The notes: a model not told the origin generated them from the letters alone. Counted from the stretch's first letter, positions 8,766 through 18,276 are shown. The stretch is 64,000 nucleotides of DNA from Planotetraspora kaengkrachanensis (GCF_016862895.1 NZ_BONV01000003.1:124001-188000); one strand, 5' to 3'. A program made the numbers and translations.

Positions 8766-10613
8766 ATGACGAAAGCCGACATTCTGCACGAGCGTTCTCT
8801 GATTGAGGACCAGATTCGCGAATACACCCTCTGCAGCCGGCTTCAGGACATCACCGAGGCGCACCCCGACGCGCCCGCGTACTCGATGCGCGCCGGAGAC
8901 GCCTGGGAGACGCTGACCTTCGCCGAAGCCCGCGCGCAGGTGCTGGCGATCGCGGCCGGCTACGCGGCGCTCGGCCTCGAGCCGGGCGACACCGTGACGC
9001 TCATGATGGTCAACCGCACTGAGCACGTGCTGGCGGACCTGGGAGCCGTGCACGCGGGCGCCACCCCGATCTCCGTCTACGCCACGCTCGCTCCCGAGCA
9101 GGTGACGTACATCGCGTCGGACGCTAAGGCGAAGATCGTGGTGCTCGGCGGAGCCGACGAGCTGCGGCGCTGGGAACACGCCCTGGGCGAGCTCCCGCAC
9201 CTGACCACGGTGATCGTGCTCGACGCCGAGGCGTGCCCCTCCGGCGACCGCTACCTCACGTGGGACGCCTTCGTCGCCCTCGGCGCCGAACGGCACGCGG
9301 CCGACCCGGAACTCGTCGAGAGCCGCCTGCGGGCGGTGCTGCCCGGCGACACCGCGACGGTGCTCTACACCTCGGGCACGACCGGAAACCCCAAGGGCGT
9401 GCCGCTGAGCCACCGCAACATCAGCTACGAGGTCGCCGCGATCGAGAGGACGTCCTCGCTGCCCAACCTGGGCACGCAGATCTCGTATCTCACCTACGCC
9501 CACATCGCCGAGCGGGTACTGAGCCTCTACCTGCCCCTGTTCAAGGGCTCGCACGTCCACTTCTGCCCCGACCTCACGCAGCTCAGCACGGTGCTCCGCG
9601 AGGTGCGGCCGGTGCTGTTCTTCGGCGTCCCCCGGGTGTGGGAGAAGATCATGGCGGGGCTGCTGGCCGTCCTGGACACCCAGCCGGAGGAGCAGCAGGA
9701 GCAGGCGCGGGCCGCGATGGCCGCCGGAGTGGCCTACATCGAGGCGGGCCAGAACGGCGCGACGCCCCCGCCCGAGATCGTCCAGGCCTACGAGGCGGCC
9801 GACGCCGGCCTGCTGTCGCTCGTCCGGTCGCTGATCGGCTTCGACCGGGCGGGCTGGCTGTCGTCGGGCGCCGCCCCCCTCTCCATCGAGGTGCAGCGCT
9901 TCTTCGCCGGCCTCGGCCTGAACATCCTCGAGGTCTACGGCATGACCGAGACCACCGGCGCGTGCACGGTCAACACCCCCGCGAGGTACAAGCTCGGCTC
10001 GGTCGGCCCGGCGCTCCCCGGCGTCGAGCTCAAGATCGCCGAGGACGGCGAGGTGCTGATGCGCGGCCCCATCGGGACGTCGGGTTATCTCAACCTGGCG
10101 GAGGCCACGGCCGACCTCCTCGACGAGGACGGCTGGCTGCACACCGGCGACGTGGGCACCCTCGACGAGGACGGGTTCTGCAAGATCATCGACCGCAAGA
10201 AGGAGCTGATCATCACGGCGGGCGGCGAGAACATCTCCCCCGCCAACATCGAGAACCTGCTCAAGGAGCACCCCCTGGTCGGCCAGGCCCTCGCCTTCGG
10301 CGACCGCCGTCCCTACCCGGTCGCGCTCATCACCCTGGACGGCGAGGCGGCCCCCGCCTGGGCCCGCACCCAGGGCATCGCCTTCACCGGGCTCGCCGAC
10401 CTGGCCGAGCACCCGGACGTGCTCTCGGCGGTCGAGGGCATCGTGGCCAGGGCGAACGAGCGCCTGGCACGGGTGCAGCAGATCAAGAAGTGGAAGGTCC
10501 TGCCGGTCGAGTGGTCGACCCAGACCGAGGAGCTCACCCCCAAGTTCTCGCTGCGCAGGCGGATCATCCACAGCAAGTACTCCGACGCGATCGACCTGCT
10601 CTACGGCGACTGA
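8766..10613 (+). CDS. Long-chain fatty-acid--CoA ligase (AMP-forming)
   Basis: 615 residues from the ATG at 8766, with AAAGG seven bases upstream; an earlier in-frame ATG at 8712 has no site. It is an ANL-superfamily enzyme that makes acyl-AMP and then acyl-CoA. Motifs: P-loop TVLYTSGTTGNPKGV (about 198-212), EVYGMTETTGACTVN (A5), GWLHTGDVGTLDEDGFCKI (A7/A8) and IDRKKELIITAGGENISP. A final Lys-containing segment, TPKFSLRR, fits the A10 lysine region. Length and the GGENISPANIEN word fit the FadD15/ACSL-type long-chain group. It stands alone, with a strong hairpin after it, so it is probably monocistronic. Confidence 0.92.
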   Translation: MTKADILHERSLIEDQIREYTLCSRLQDITEAHPDAPAYSMRAGDAWETLTFAEARAQVLAIAAGYAALGLEPGDTVTLMMVNRTEHVLADLGAVHAGATPISVYATLAPEQVTYIASDAKAKIVVLGGADELRRWEHALGELPHLTTVIVLDAEACPSGDRYLTWDAFVALGAERHAADPELVESRLRAVLPGDTATVLYTSGTTGNPKGVPLSHRNISYEVAAIERTSSLPNLGTQISYLTYAHIAERVLSLYLPLFKGSHVHFCPDLTQLSTVLREVRPVLFFGVPRVWEKIMAGLLAVLDTQPEEQQEQARAAMAAGVAYIEAGQNGATPPPEIVQAYEAADAGLLSLVRSLIGFDRAGWLSSGAAPLSIEVQRFFAGLGLNILEVYGMTETTGACTVNTPARYKLGSVGPALPGVELKIAEDGEVLMRGPIGTSGYLNLAEATADLLDEDGWLHTGDVGTLDEDGFCKIIDRKKELIITAGGENISPANIENLLKEHPLVGQALAFGDRRPYPVALITLDGEAAPAWARTQGIAFTGLADLAEHPDVLSAVEGIVARANERLARVQQIKKWKVLPVEWSTQTEELTPKFSLRRRIIHSKYSDAIDLLYGD

Positions 10614-10656
10614 TCCCGAACGACCGGACAGTCGACCGAACAGTCGACCGAACGGG

Positions 10657-10691
10657 CGCCCGCCGCGGGCACGAAGCTCCCGCGGCGGGCG
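10657..10691. terminator. Bidirectional hairpin terminator
   Basis: Perfect 12-bp stem GCCCGCCGCGGG / CCCGCGGCGGGC (10658-10669 and 10679-10690) plus one outer C-G pair, with a 9-base loop. It lies between two convergent genes ending at 10613 and 10715. There is no U-tract, as is usual in high-GC actinomycetes. Two tandem copies of ACAGTCGACCGA precede it. Confidence 0.65.
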
Positions 10692-10714
10692 TCCGGCCGT
10701 TCAGACCCGAGAGA

Positions 10715-12355
10715 TCAGGCGGACAGGGCCGCGTCGACGAGGGCCCGGGCCTCCGCCTGCACCTCTCCCAGATGGTCCCGGCCTCGGAACGACTCGGCGT
10801 AGATCTTGTAGACGTCCTCCGTGCCGGACGGACGTGCGGCGAACCAGGCGTTCTCCGTGGACACCTTGAGCCCGCCGATCGCGGCGCCGTTGCCGGGGGC
10901 CGCCGTGAGCACCTCGGTGATCGGCTCGCCCGCGAGCGTGCCCGCCGTCACCTGCTCCGCCGACAGCCTGCCGAGGACCGCCTTCTGCTCGCGGGTCGCG
11001 GGCGCGTCGACCCGGGCGTACGCCGGGTCGCCGAAGCGGGACACCAGGTTCGCGTAGTGCTCGCTCGGCGAGCGGCCGGTGACCGCGATGATCTCCGAGG
11101 CGAGCAGGGCCATGACGATGCCGTCCTTGTCGGTGGTCCACACCGAACCGTCGCGGCGCAGGAACGAGGCGCCCGCGCTCTCCTCGCCGCCGAAGCCCAG
11201 CGACCCGTCGAGCAGCCCGGACACGAACCACTTGAACCCGACCGGGACCTCGACCAGGCGCCGGCCCAGATCGGCCGCGACCCGGTCGATCATGCCGCTG
11301 CTGACCAGGGTCTTGCCGACCCCCGCCTCCGGCCGCCATCCGGGCCTGTTGCCGTACAGGTGGGAGATCGCGACGGCGAGGTAGTGGTTGGGGTTCATCA
11401 GCCCGGCGTCGGGGGTCACGATGCCGTGCCTGTCGGCGTCGGCGTCGTTGCCCGTCGAGACGGCGTAGGCGTCCCGCGCGCCGATCAGGGACGCCATCGC
11501 GTACGGCGACGAGCAGTCCATTCTGATCTTGCCGTCCCAGTCGAGCGTCATGAAGCGCCAGGTCGGATCGACCAGGGGATTCACCACGGTCAGGTCGAGC
11601 CCGTACCGCTCCGCGATCTCCCCCCAGTAGGCGACGCTGGCGCCGCCCAGCGGGTCGGCCCCGATGCGGACGCCCGCGTCCCTGACCGCCTCGAGGTCCA
11701 CCACCGATCCGAGGTCGCCGACGTACGCCCCGAGGAAGTCGTAGCGGCCGGTCGTGGCCGCCGACAGCGCACGGGCGTAGGGGACGCGCCTGACCTCCTT
11801 CAGCCCGCCGGCGATCAGCGCGTTGGCCCGGTCCTGGATCCACGACGTGGCGTCGGTGTCCGCCGGGCCGCCGTTCGGCGGGTTGTACTTGAAGCCTCCG
11901 TCCGCCGGCGGGTTGTGCGACGGCGTGACCACGACCCCGTCGGCGAGCCCCGCGCCGCGCCCGCGGTTGAAGGTGAGGATCGCGTGGGACACGGCCGGCG
12001 TCGGCGTGTACCCGTCACGGCTGTCGATCAGCACCGACACCCCGTTGGCCGCGAAGACCTCGAGCGCGCTGACCCGGGCGGGCTCGGAGAGGGCATGGGT
12101 GTCGACGCCGAGGAAGAGCGGCCCGTCCACGCCCCTGCTCGCCCGGAACTCACAGATGGCCTGGCTGGTCGCGAGGATGTGGTCCTCGTTGAACGCGACG
12201 TTGAGCGCCGATCCCCGGTGCCCCGACGTCCCGAAGGCGACCCGCTGGCCGGGCTGCTCGGGATCGGGATGCAGGGCGTAGTAGGCCGTCACCAGACGGG
12301 CCACGTCAACGAGGTCGGAGGGGCGGGCGGGTTGTCCGGCGCGTGGGTCGGCCAT
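10715..12355 (-). CDS. pgm: Phosphoglucomutase (alpha-D-glucose phosphate-specific)
   Basis: 546 residues, the usual length for bacterial Pgm of the E. coli type, which interconverts glucose 1-phosphate and glucose 6-phosphate. Motifs: substrate loop [11 protein letters not shown] (40-50), active-site loop [20 protein letters not shown] with the phosphorylated Ser146, metal loop [14 protein letters not shown], sugar loop [12 protein letters not shown], and the C-terminal phosphate loop [20 protein letters not shown]. All are intact. It links glycogen and trehalose metabolism to nucleotide-sugar supply. The gene converges on the acyl-CoA ligase and shares its hairpin. Confidence 0.96.
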   Translation of the reverse strand: MADPRAGQPARPSDLVDVARLVTAYYALHPDPEQPGQRVAFGTSGHRGSALNVAFNEDHILATSQAICEFRASRGVDGPLFLGVDTHALSEPARVSALEVFAANGVSVLIDSRDGYTPTPAVSHAILTFNRGRGAGLADGVVVTPSHNPPADGGFKYNPPNGGPADTDATSWIQDRANALIAGGLKEVRRVPYARALSAATTGRYDFLGAYVGDLGSVVDLEAVRDAGVRIGADPLGGASVAYWGEIAERYGLDLTVVNPLVDPTWRFMTLDWDGKIRMDCSSPYAMASLIGARDAYAVSTGNDADADRHGIVTPDAGLMNPNHYLAVAISHLYGNRPGWRPEAGVGKTLVSSGMIDRVAADLGRRLVEVPVGFKWFVSGLLDGSLGFGGEESAGASFLRRDGSVWTTDKDGIVMALLASEIIAVTGRSPSEHYANLVSRFGDPAYARVDAPATREQKAVLGRLSAEQVTAGTLAGEPITEVLTAAPGNGAAIGGLKVSTENAWFAARPSGTEDVYKIYAESFRGRDHLGEVQAEARALVDAALSA

Positions 12356-12583
12356 GGGCTCTCATGCTCCTGCGGTTCGCCGTGAGACGGGGGCATCCGC
12401 CAGTCTGCCCCATCTCCTCCGGCCCTCCCCTCCGGGAGGCGCCTGTCGTTCCCGCGCTCGCGCCGTACGGCGGGACCTCGTCATCAAATCGCCCAAACGG
12501 GTCGTATCGTAACCGGTGCACGCGAGCGCCAGAAGTGCCCGCGACCTGGCCCGCGAACGCGCGGTCCACCTACGAACAGAGGG

Positions 12584-13543
12584 ATGACGACGGTGACATC
12601 GACGCACGACGGAGCCGGCTCCGCACCCGAGGCGGCCGCCCTGCACGAGATCGTCGAAGGCGTCTTCGCCTGGGTGCAGCCCGACGGCACCTGGTGGATC
12701 AACAACGCCGGCGCGGTGAGCGGCCCCGACGGCACGATCGTCGTCGACACCTGCGCCACGGAGGTGCGCACCCGCCGGTTCCTGGCCGCCGTCGGCGCGG
12801 CCACCGGCGACGCCCCGCTGACCATGGCGGTCAACACGCACCTGCACGGCGATCACACGTACGGCAACAGCCTGCTGCCGAGCTCGACGGTGCTGATCGG
12901 GCACGAGGCCATGCGGGAGGGACTGCTGACCGACCCGATCATCGACGGCTGCCCGCCCGTCTGGCAGCCGGTGCCCGACTGGGGCGGTGTGACGAGGCGG
13001 GTCCCCTCCGTCGTCCTGCGCTCGGATCTGACGTTGTTCACCGGGTCACGACGGGTCGACCTCCTGCACCCGGGCTACAGCGCCCACACGACCGGCGACG
13101 TCGTGGCCTGGCTTCCCGAAGAGCGGGTCCTGTTCACCGGTGACCTGATCTTCCACGGCGTCACACCGCTGGTGTTCATGGGCTCGGTCGAGGGGGCGAT
13201 CGCGTCGCTGGGCTGGCTGGCCGACTTCGGCGCCGACCACGTCGTCCCCGGCCACGGCCCCCTCATCGACGGCGCCGCGCTGCCCGGAGTGCTGGCCGAC
13301 GTGGAGCGTTACCTCCAGCTCGTGCTGCGGACGGCGCGGACCGGGCTCGATGAGGGCCTTACGCCGCTCGAGGCGGCGCAGCGCTGCGACCTCGGGGAGT
13401 TCGCGGCCTGGCCGGACGCGGAGCGCCTCGTGCTCAACCTGCACCGCGCGTACGCCGACGCCGCCGGACGGCCGTTCGACCTCCTCGAGGCGATCGGCGA
13501 CGCCGTGCGGTACAACGGCGGTCCCATGGCCAGCTCCGTATGA
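12584..13543 (+). CDS. MBL-fold metallo-hydrolase
   Basis: 319 residues from ATG 12584. The only ribosome-like site, AGAGGG, touches that ATG, so the in-frame GTG at 12593 (nine bases after it, giving 316 residues) is an equally good start. The metallo-beta-lactamase fold is shown by VNTHLHGDHTYGN (HxHxDH at 86-91), a later metal His in YSAHTTGDVVAWLP, Asp in LFTGDLIFHG and His in VVPGHGPLID. Together these give a complete dinuclear zinc or iron site. The C-terminal roughly 80 residues are helical. The substrate is not evident; relatives include quinohemoprotein-amine-dehydrogenase-linked and SoxH-like hydrolases. No signal peptide. Confidence 0.85.
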   Translation: MTTVTSTHDGAGSAPEAAALHEIVEGVFAWVQPDGTWWINNAGAVSGPDGTIVVDTCATEVRTRRFLAAVGAATGDAPLTMAVNTHLHGDHTYGNSLLPSSTVLIGHEAMREGLLTDPIIDGCPPVWQPVPDWGGVTRRVPSVVLRSDLTLFTGSRRVDLLHPGYSAHTTGDVVAWLPEERVLFTGDLIFHGVTPLVFMGSVEGAIASLGWLADFGADHVVPGHGPLIDGAALPGVLADVERYLQLVLRTARTGLDEGLTPLEAAQRCDLGEFAAWPDAERLVLNLHRAYADAAGRPFDLLEAIGDAVRYNGGPMASSV

Positions 13544-13558
13544 CGGGCGCCGCCGCCC

Positions 13559-14368
13559 TCAGCGGCGAAGCCCCACCCCGCTGAAGCCGTCGATGCCGGG
13601 CAGCTTGGGGATCCTCGGCTCGTCCGGCTCGGGGCGCCACTCCCCGGTGGACACCAGGCCCGGCTCGGCGAGCTCGAACCCGTCGAAGAACCCCAGGATC
13701 TGCGTGCGGGTCCTGGGCGTGACGGAGCCGGTGGCGGTCCGGCGGTAGACCTCGCGCCCCTCCTCGAGCTTGCCGTCGTCGATGTCGCCGAAGGAGAGGT
13801 GGTTGATCACCAGCCCGCTTCCCGAGGGGAGCCGGTCGCACAACGTGCGCACCGCCCGCTCCGCGACGTCGTCCTCCGGGATGAAGTGCAGGACCGCGAG
13901 CAGCAGCAGCGCGACCGGCTTGTCGAAGTCGATGTGCGCGCGGACGCGCGGGTCGCTCAGGATCGCCTCGGGCTCGCGCAGGTCGCCGTCCAGGAGGATC
14001 GAACGCGGGTCGTCGGCCAGCAGGCGGCCGCCCTGGGCCAGCACGATCGGGTCGTTGTCGACGTAGACGATCCGGGAGTCCGGCGCGACCCGCAGCGCGA
14101 CCTGGTGGACGTTCTCCTGCGTGGGCAGGCCTGCGCCGATGTCGAGGAACTGCCGGATCCCGTTCTCGGCGAGGAAGCGCACCGCACGGCTGAGGAAGCG
14201 GCGGTTGGCCTGGACGCCCTCCCTGATGTTGGGGGTCAGTTCGGCGAGTTTGTCGGCCGCCGCCCGGTCGGAGGGGAAGTTGTCCGTGCCGCCGAGGAGG
14301 TAGTCGTAGATCCGCGCGACGCTCGGAACCGCTGGATCGATCCCCACCGGTGCCTGCTCCATGTTCAT
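13559..14368 (-). CDS. SAM-dependent methyltransferase, DUF574 (Methyltransf_19) family
   Basis: 269 residues. The family signature is clear: PSVARIYDYLLGGTDNFPSD near the N-terminus, the SAM-binding strand FLDIGAGLPTQENVHQVA, VYVDNDPIVLAQG at strand two, and LLLLAVLHFIPEDD followed by GSGLVINHLS. This family is strongly expanded in Streptomyces and Streptosporangiales and has no general assigned substrate; many copies sit beside regulators. The start has GAGGGG just before it, with a second ATG two codons in. It ends 15 bp from the convergent MBL gene. Confidence 0.88.
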   Translation of the reverse strand: MNMEQAPVGIDPAVPSVARIYDYLLGGTDNFPSDRAAADKLAELTPNIREGVQANRRFLSRAVRFLAENGIRQFLDIGAGLPTQENVHQVALRVAPDSRIVYVDNDPIVLAQGGRLLADDPRSILLDGDLREPEAILSDPRVRAHIDFDKPVALLLLAVLHFIPEDDVAERAVRTLCDRLPSGSGLVINHLSFGDIDDGKLEEGREVYRRTATGSVTPRTRTQILGFFDGFELAEPGLVSTGEWRPEPDEPRIPKLPGIDGFSGVGLRR

Positions 14369-14470
14369 CCGCCCCTCACCCGCGTCCGATGTTGATCACA
14401 ACGTAACCAACAAATCCGGATATTTACGGGAATCCGAGATGATCACTCGGGCGGGCGGAACAGCGAGGGA

Positions 14471-15673
14471 TCACCGGGAACCGGCGGCGGACCCCACCGG
14501 CCCCCGCCGCCCCACGGGGGGCGGATAACCCAGCTCTCTGGTGCGGGGGATCCTGGCCGTCAGCACGAACCCGCCCTCCTCGGTCGGAGCCCAGGCGAGC
14601 AGGCCTCCCATCAGGGCGACGCGTTCCTTCAGCCCCTCAAGCCCGTAGCCGGGCCCGGCGCTCTCGAAGATGATCCCGGCCGGGCGCGGCTCGTCACCGG
14701 TCTCGCCGTTGATCACGGAGACCCTGGTCACCTCGCCCCTGGTCTCGCAGACGACCCGCACCTCAGAGCTCGGCGCGTGCTTGCGTACGTTGTTGAGCCC
14801 CTCCTGGACGATCCGGTAACACGCGTGGCCGGCCTCCCGCGAAAGCGTGTCCGCGTCGAGCCGCAGATCGACCCGCAGTCCGGTCGCGACGCAATCGTCG
14901 ACGAGCTGGGGGATCGCGTCGACGCCCTTGGCCGCGGCGGGGATGTCGCCACGGCGCACGACCGTCAGCAGTTCTCTCAGCTCCGACAGCGCCCGCACGC
15001 CCTTGTCCTCGATGATCCTGGCGAGCGACACGACCTCCGTGCGGTCCTCGCTGTCCCTGATGACGCCGGCGTGCAGGACCATCACCGTGACCGCGTGGGT
15101 GACGGTGTCGTGCAGCTCCCCCGCCAGGCGACGGCGCTCATCCGACGCGGCGCGCTCCTCCCTGAGCCACAACTCCGCCTGCATCGTGTGGTAGCCCCGT
15201 ACCCAGGTCCCGATCATCGCGGGAAGGTAGACCAGCGCCACGGCGCGGATCGCGTCGGCCCAGAGCAGGTGCAACGGCGCCCGGGCCAGCACGCTGATCG
15301 CCAGGTAGGCGACCGCCGCCGCGGCGGCGACCCGCTCCCACCTCCGCACGGTGGCGTGCGCCGTCATCGAGTACGCCGCGAGGGTCAACGGCAGGAACTC
15401 CCCGGTGACCGCGAGGCAGATCACCGCGGCGACGAGGGGCGGCCAGGCCGTGCGGCGCCGTACCAGCATGGACAGGGCGGCGACGACGGCGGTCAGGACG
15501 GCGAACCAGCGGGGCGCGCTCACCCACGACGCGGGCGCGCCGATGCCCACGAGCGCCGGCGGGAGGCTGCAGACCAGAACCGCCATCGCCAGCGCGACGT
15601 CGACGAGAACATCCCGGTGCCGTGCGGCGAATCCCCGCCATCCGCCTCGCGTATATCTGATTCCGTCCTCCAT
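14471..15673 (-). CDS. Orphan sensor histidine kinase, NarL/DesK type (HisKA_3)
   Basis: 400 residues. About five to six membrane segments occupy residues 22-165 with almost no external loop, so it probably senses membrane or cytoplasmic signals. The dimerisation helix RRRLAGELHDTVTHAVTVMVL gives His188. The ATPase part has YRIVQEGLNNVRKHA (N-box) and GPGYGLEGLKERVALMGG (G-box), both usable. The start has GGAGG before it. NarL-type kinases normally sit next to a LuxR-type regulator, but none is here, so it is an orphan. Confidence 0.88.
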   Translation of the reverse strand: MEDGIRYTRGGWRGFAARHRDVLVDVALAMAVLVCSLPPALVGIGAPASWVSAPRWFAVLTAVVAALSMLVRRRTAWPPLVAAVICLAVTGEFLPLTLAAYSMTAHATVRRWERVAAAAAVAYLAISVLARAPLHLLWADAIRAVALVYLPAMIGTWVRGYHTMQAELWLREERAASDERRRLAGELHDTVTHAVTVMVLHAGVIRDSEDRTEVVSLARIIEDKGVRALSELRELLTVVRRGDIPAAAKGVDAIPQLVDDCVATGLRVDLRLDADTLSREAGHACYRIVQEGLNNVRKHAPSSEVRVVCETRGEVTRVSVINGETGDEPRPAGIIFESAGPGYGLEGLKERVALMGGLLAWAPTEEGGFVLTARIPRTRELGYPPPVGRRGPVGSAAGSR

Positions 15674-15851
15674 GGCGCTCCTCCGGGGGTCCGTCGACCT
15701 CTACCCCGAGCGCGACTTTTGCGGTGTTTGAATACTTTCGTCCGGTTACCGTTACCCGGGAGAGTGGAGGTCTAACCTGCACCAAGAGGTCTTTAACCAG
15801 GCCCGCCGCCGCCTCGTCCGTGACGACCTTTGAGATCCCGTCCCATTTAAG

Positions 15852-15881
15852 TTGAATTATCAATAAAAGTCCGTTTATTAA
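15852..15881 (+). promoter_or_regulatory. Candidate promoter of the UDP-glucuronate decarboxylase-like gene
   Basis: TTGAAT and TATTAA separated by 18 bases, inside a short AT-rich island (15843-15882) that stands out in the GC-rich surroundings. It lies about 80 bases before the start of the downstream SDR gene. Confidence 0.35.
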
Positions 15882-15963
15882 TGCGGGGTGCGGCAACCAC
15901 CACCACACGCGACGGAGGCGATCCATGCGGACGCGGCCCGGGGTCGCTGGAGGGGGTCGCACG

Positions 15964-16929
15964 ATGACGGGTCTCCACGCGGTGGTCACGGGCGGCGCCG
16001 GCTTCCTCGGCTCCCACCTGTGCGAGCGGCTCGTCCACCTGAACGCCTCGGTGACCTGCATGGACAACTTCCTGACCGGGTCGCCGGGCAACGTCGAGCA
16101 CCTGATGGGACGGCCGGGCTTCCGTGTCATGGAGTGCGACCTCACCGGATTCGTCCACGTGCCTGGGCCGGTAGACCTGGTGCTCCACTTCGCCTCGTCC
16201 GCGTCCCCCGCCGACTACCTGCGGCATCCGATCGAGACGCTGAAGGCCGGCAGCCTCGGCACGCTTCACGCGCTGGGGCTCGCCCGGGAGAAGGACGCCC
16301 GCTTCGTCCTCGCCTCCACCAGCGAGGTGTACGGCGATCCACTGGAGCACCCGCAGCGGGAGAGCTACTGGGGCAACGTCAACCCGGTCGGGCCGCGCAG
16401 CGTTTACGACGAGGCCAAGCGCTTCGCGGAGTCGCTCACCACGGCCTACCGGGAGTCCCGCGGGGTGGACACGGCCATCGTCCGCATCTTCAACACCTAC
16501 GGCCCGCGGATGCGGCCCCACGACGGCCGGGCGATCCCTACGTTCATCCGTCAGGCCCTGACCGGCGAGCCCTTCACCGTGGCAGGAGACGGCACCCAGA
16601 CGCGGTCGATCTGCTACGTGGACGACACGGTGAGCGGGGTGCTCGCGCTGGCCTCGAGCGACTTCGCGGGCCCGGTGAACATCGGGAACCCCGTCGAGAT
16701 GTCCGTCCTCGAACTGGCGGAGACGATCCGCCGTCTGACCAGGTCCTGCTCGCCCATCCGTTTCGTGGAAAGGCCGGTTGACGACCCCGACGTCCGGCGG
16801 CCGGACACCTCGCTGGCGGTACGGCGACTGGGCTGGCGGCCGCAGATCGATCCGGAGACAGGGCTGCTGCGGACCATCGCCTGGTTCGAGCGGGAACTGA
16901 GAGGGACCGATGCCGCGGCCGTCTCCTGA
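15964..16929 (+). CDS. NAD-dependent UDP-glucuronic acid decarboxylase/epimerase-like SDR
   Basis: 321 residues from the ATG at 15964, with GGAGGGGG nine bases upstream; an earlier frame start at 15925 has no site. It is an extended SDR: VVTGGAGFLGSHLCERL is the NAD-binding loop, and STSEVYGDPLEHPQ plus SVYDEAKRFAESLT hold the YxxxK catalytic pair. RIFNTYGPRMRPHDGR, QTRSICYVDD and NIGNPVEMSVLELAE are as in bacterial UDP-xylose synthases, which decarboxylate UDP-glucuronate. Other nucleotide-sugar epimerases share much of this, so exact chemistry is less sure than family. No glycosyltransferases lie nearby. Confidence 0.82.
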   Translation: MTGLHAVVTGGAGFLGSHLCERLVHLNASVTCMDNFLTGSPGNVEHLMGRPGFRVMECDLTGFVHVPGPVDLVLHFASSASPADYLRHPIETLKAGSLGTLHALGLAREKDARFVLASTSEVYGDPLEHPQRESYWGNVNPVGPRSVYDEAKRFAESLTTAYRESRGVDTAIVRIFNTYGPRMRPHDGRAIPTFIRQALTGEPFTVAGDGTQTRSICYVDDTVSGVLALASSDFAGPVNIGNPVEMSVLELAETIRRLTRSCSPIRFVERPVDDPDVRRPDTSLAVRRLGWRPQIDPETGLLRTIAWFERELRGTDAAAVS

Positions 16930-16984
16930 TCCCTTTCTCCGGGCCGCCGACCGGCGTCACGTTGATCATAATTTGTCCTGATAT

Positions 16985-17007
16985 TACCTCTTAATAAGAG
17001 GTATAAT
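16985..17007 (+). promoter_or_regulatory. Promoter and palindromic operator of the marR-ABC operon
   Basis: TACCTCTTA-A-TAAGAGGTA (16985-17003) is a perfect 9-bp inverted repeat around one base. Its last bases run into TATAAT (17002-17007), a perfect -10 box. The -35 is weak. An RNA start seven bases after the -10 would coincide with the ATG at 17015. A MarR dimer on this palindrome would cover the -35/-10 spacer, the usual layout of autorepression. Confidence 0.6.
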
Positions 17008-17014
17008 GAGTCTC

Positions 17015-17473
17015 ATGTCTCCGATGAGGACTCCCGCCGCGGCGGACGAGGTGATGGCCGTCGTGCTGACGCTGCGGCGCGTCGTGCGGCGGCGCCTGCG
17101 CGCCGAACTGCCCGGCCCACTGCTTCGCGGCGCCCAGGTGGAGCTGCTGCAGCTCATCGAGACCGAGCCGGGAATCGGCGTCGCGGCGGCCGCCCGGACC
17201 CTCCATCTCGCGGGCAACTCGGTCAGCACGCTCGTCAACCAGCTCGGCGCCGCGGGGCTTCTGCGCCGCGAGATCGACCCCGCCGACCGTCGCGCGGCCA
17301 GGCTCTTCCTCACCGACGCCGCGGTCGCCCGGCTCGCCCGATGGCGCGACACCCGCAGCCGGCTCGTCGGCGACGCCTTCGCCCGGCTGAGCGACGACGA
17401 GGTGTCCACCGTCGTCGCGGCCCTGCCCGCCCTGCGGCACCTGATCACGGAACTCGCGGAGGACGTCGTATGA
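17015..17473 (+). CDS. MarR-family transcriptional regulator of the adjacent ABC exporter
   Basis: 152 residues from the ATG at 17015; an ATG at 17006 lies inside the -10 box and so cannot be the main start. The winged helix is IGVAAAARTLHLAGNSVSTLVNQLGAAG, with the wing LRREIDPADRRAARLFLTD; both are good MarR signatures. It probably represses its own operon through the 19-bp palindrome just upstream and is released by a small ligand, perhaps a substrate of the transporter. The transcript looks leaderless. Its stop overlaps the ATPase start by ATGA. Confidence 0.88.
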   Translation: MSPMRTPAAADEVMAVVLTLRRVVRRRLRAELPGPLLRGAQVELLQLIETEPGIGVAAAARTLHLAGNSVSTLVNQLGAAGLLRREIDPADRRAARLFLTDAAVARLARWRDTRSRLVGDAFARLSDDEVSTVVAALPALRHLITELAEDVV

Positions 17474-18276
17474 CCCCAGCGCTGCGCTGCGTCGGGTTGC
17501 GTCAGAAGTTCGGCGACACCGTCGCCGTCGACGGGCTCGACCTGGAGGTCGAGCGCGGCGAGGTGTTCGGCCTGCTCGGGCCGAACGGCGCCGGCAAGAC
17601 CACGACGATCCGGATGATCACGACGCTCCTGCCCGCGCCGCCCGGCGCGATCCAGGTGATGGGCCGCGACGTGGCACGCCAGCGGACGGCCGTGCGCCGG
17701 CTGATCGGCTACGTCCCCCAGCAGCTGTCCGCCGACGGGACCCTGACGGGCAGGGAGAACGTGGCCCTGTTCGCCCGGCTGTACGACGTGCCGCGCGCCG
17801 CCCGTGCGGCGCAGGTCGCGGCCGTGCTCGACGCGATGGACCTCACCGAGGTGGCCGACCGCCCGAGCAAGACCTACTCCGGCGGAATGGTGCGCCGGCT
17901 CGAGCTGGCCCAGGCCCTGGTCAGCGCCCCGCAGCTGCTGATCCTCGACGAGCCGACCGTCGGGCTCGACCCCGTCGCCCGCGACGGCGTGTGGGACAGG
18001 ATCGCCGCGATCCGCGCGGCCACCGGGATGACCGTCCTCGTCACGACCCACGCCATGCAGGAGGCCGACGAGCACTGCGAGCGCGTCGCCCTCATGCACC
18101 GTGGCCGTATCCGCGCGCAGGGCTCCCCCGGCGAGCTGAAGGACGCCCTCGGCCCGGACGCCACCCTCGACGACGTCTTCCGGCACCACACCGGCAACGC
18201 CCTGACCGGCGACAACGAGAACGGAGGGATGCGCGATGTCCGCGCTGCCCGTCGCACCGCCCGCCGCGTCGGCTGA
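17470..18276 (+). CDS. ABC transporter ATP-binding protein (DrrA-like exporter)
   Basis: 268 residues. Walker A GPNGAGKTT, Q-loop IGYVPQQ, signature YSGGMVRRLELAQAL (first residue Y instead of L), Walker B LLILDEPTVGLD and H-loop VTTHAMQEAD are all present. The C-terminal extension LGPDATLDDVFRHHTG is the part typical of DrrA/NodI-like exporter ATPases. It starts within the stop of the MarR gene and overlaps the permease gene by 41 bp, so the three are tightly coupled. The likely role is drug or lipid export. Confidence 0.92.
   Translation: MTPALRCVGLRQKFGDTVAVDGLDLEVERGEVFGLLGPNGAGKTTTIRMITTLLPAPPGAIQVMGRDVARQRTAVRRLIGYVPQQLSADGTLTGRENVALFARLYDVPRAARAAQVAAVLDAMDLTEVADRPSKTYSGGMVRRLELAQALVSAPQLLILDEPTVGLDPVARDGVWDRIAAIRAATGMTVLVTTHAMQEADEHCERVALMHRGRIRAQGSPGELKDALGPDATLDDVFRHHTGNALTGDNENGGMRDVRAARRTARRVG

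Noticed and set aside
9233-12385. 1050-codon plus-strand frame spanning the acyl-CoA ligase and phosphoglucomutase genes
   Set aside because: Out of frame with the first gene and antisense to the second; Arg/Pro/Gly-rich with no family resemblance, so a composition artefact.
14434-14450. CCGAG-ATGATCA-CTCGG hairpin as a terminator after the NarL-type kinase gene
   Set aside because: The stem is only five pairs with a seven-base loop, too weak to call.
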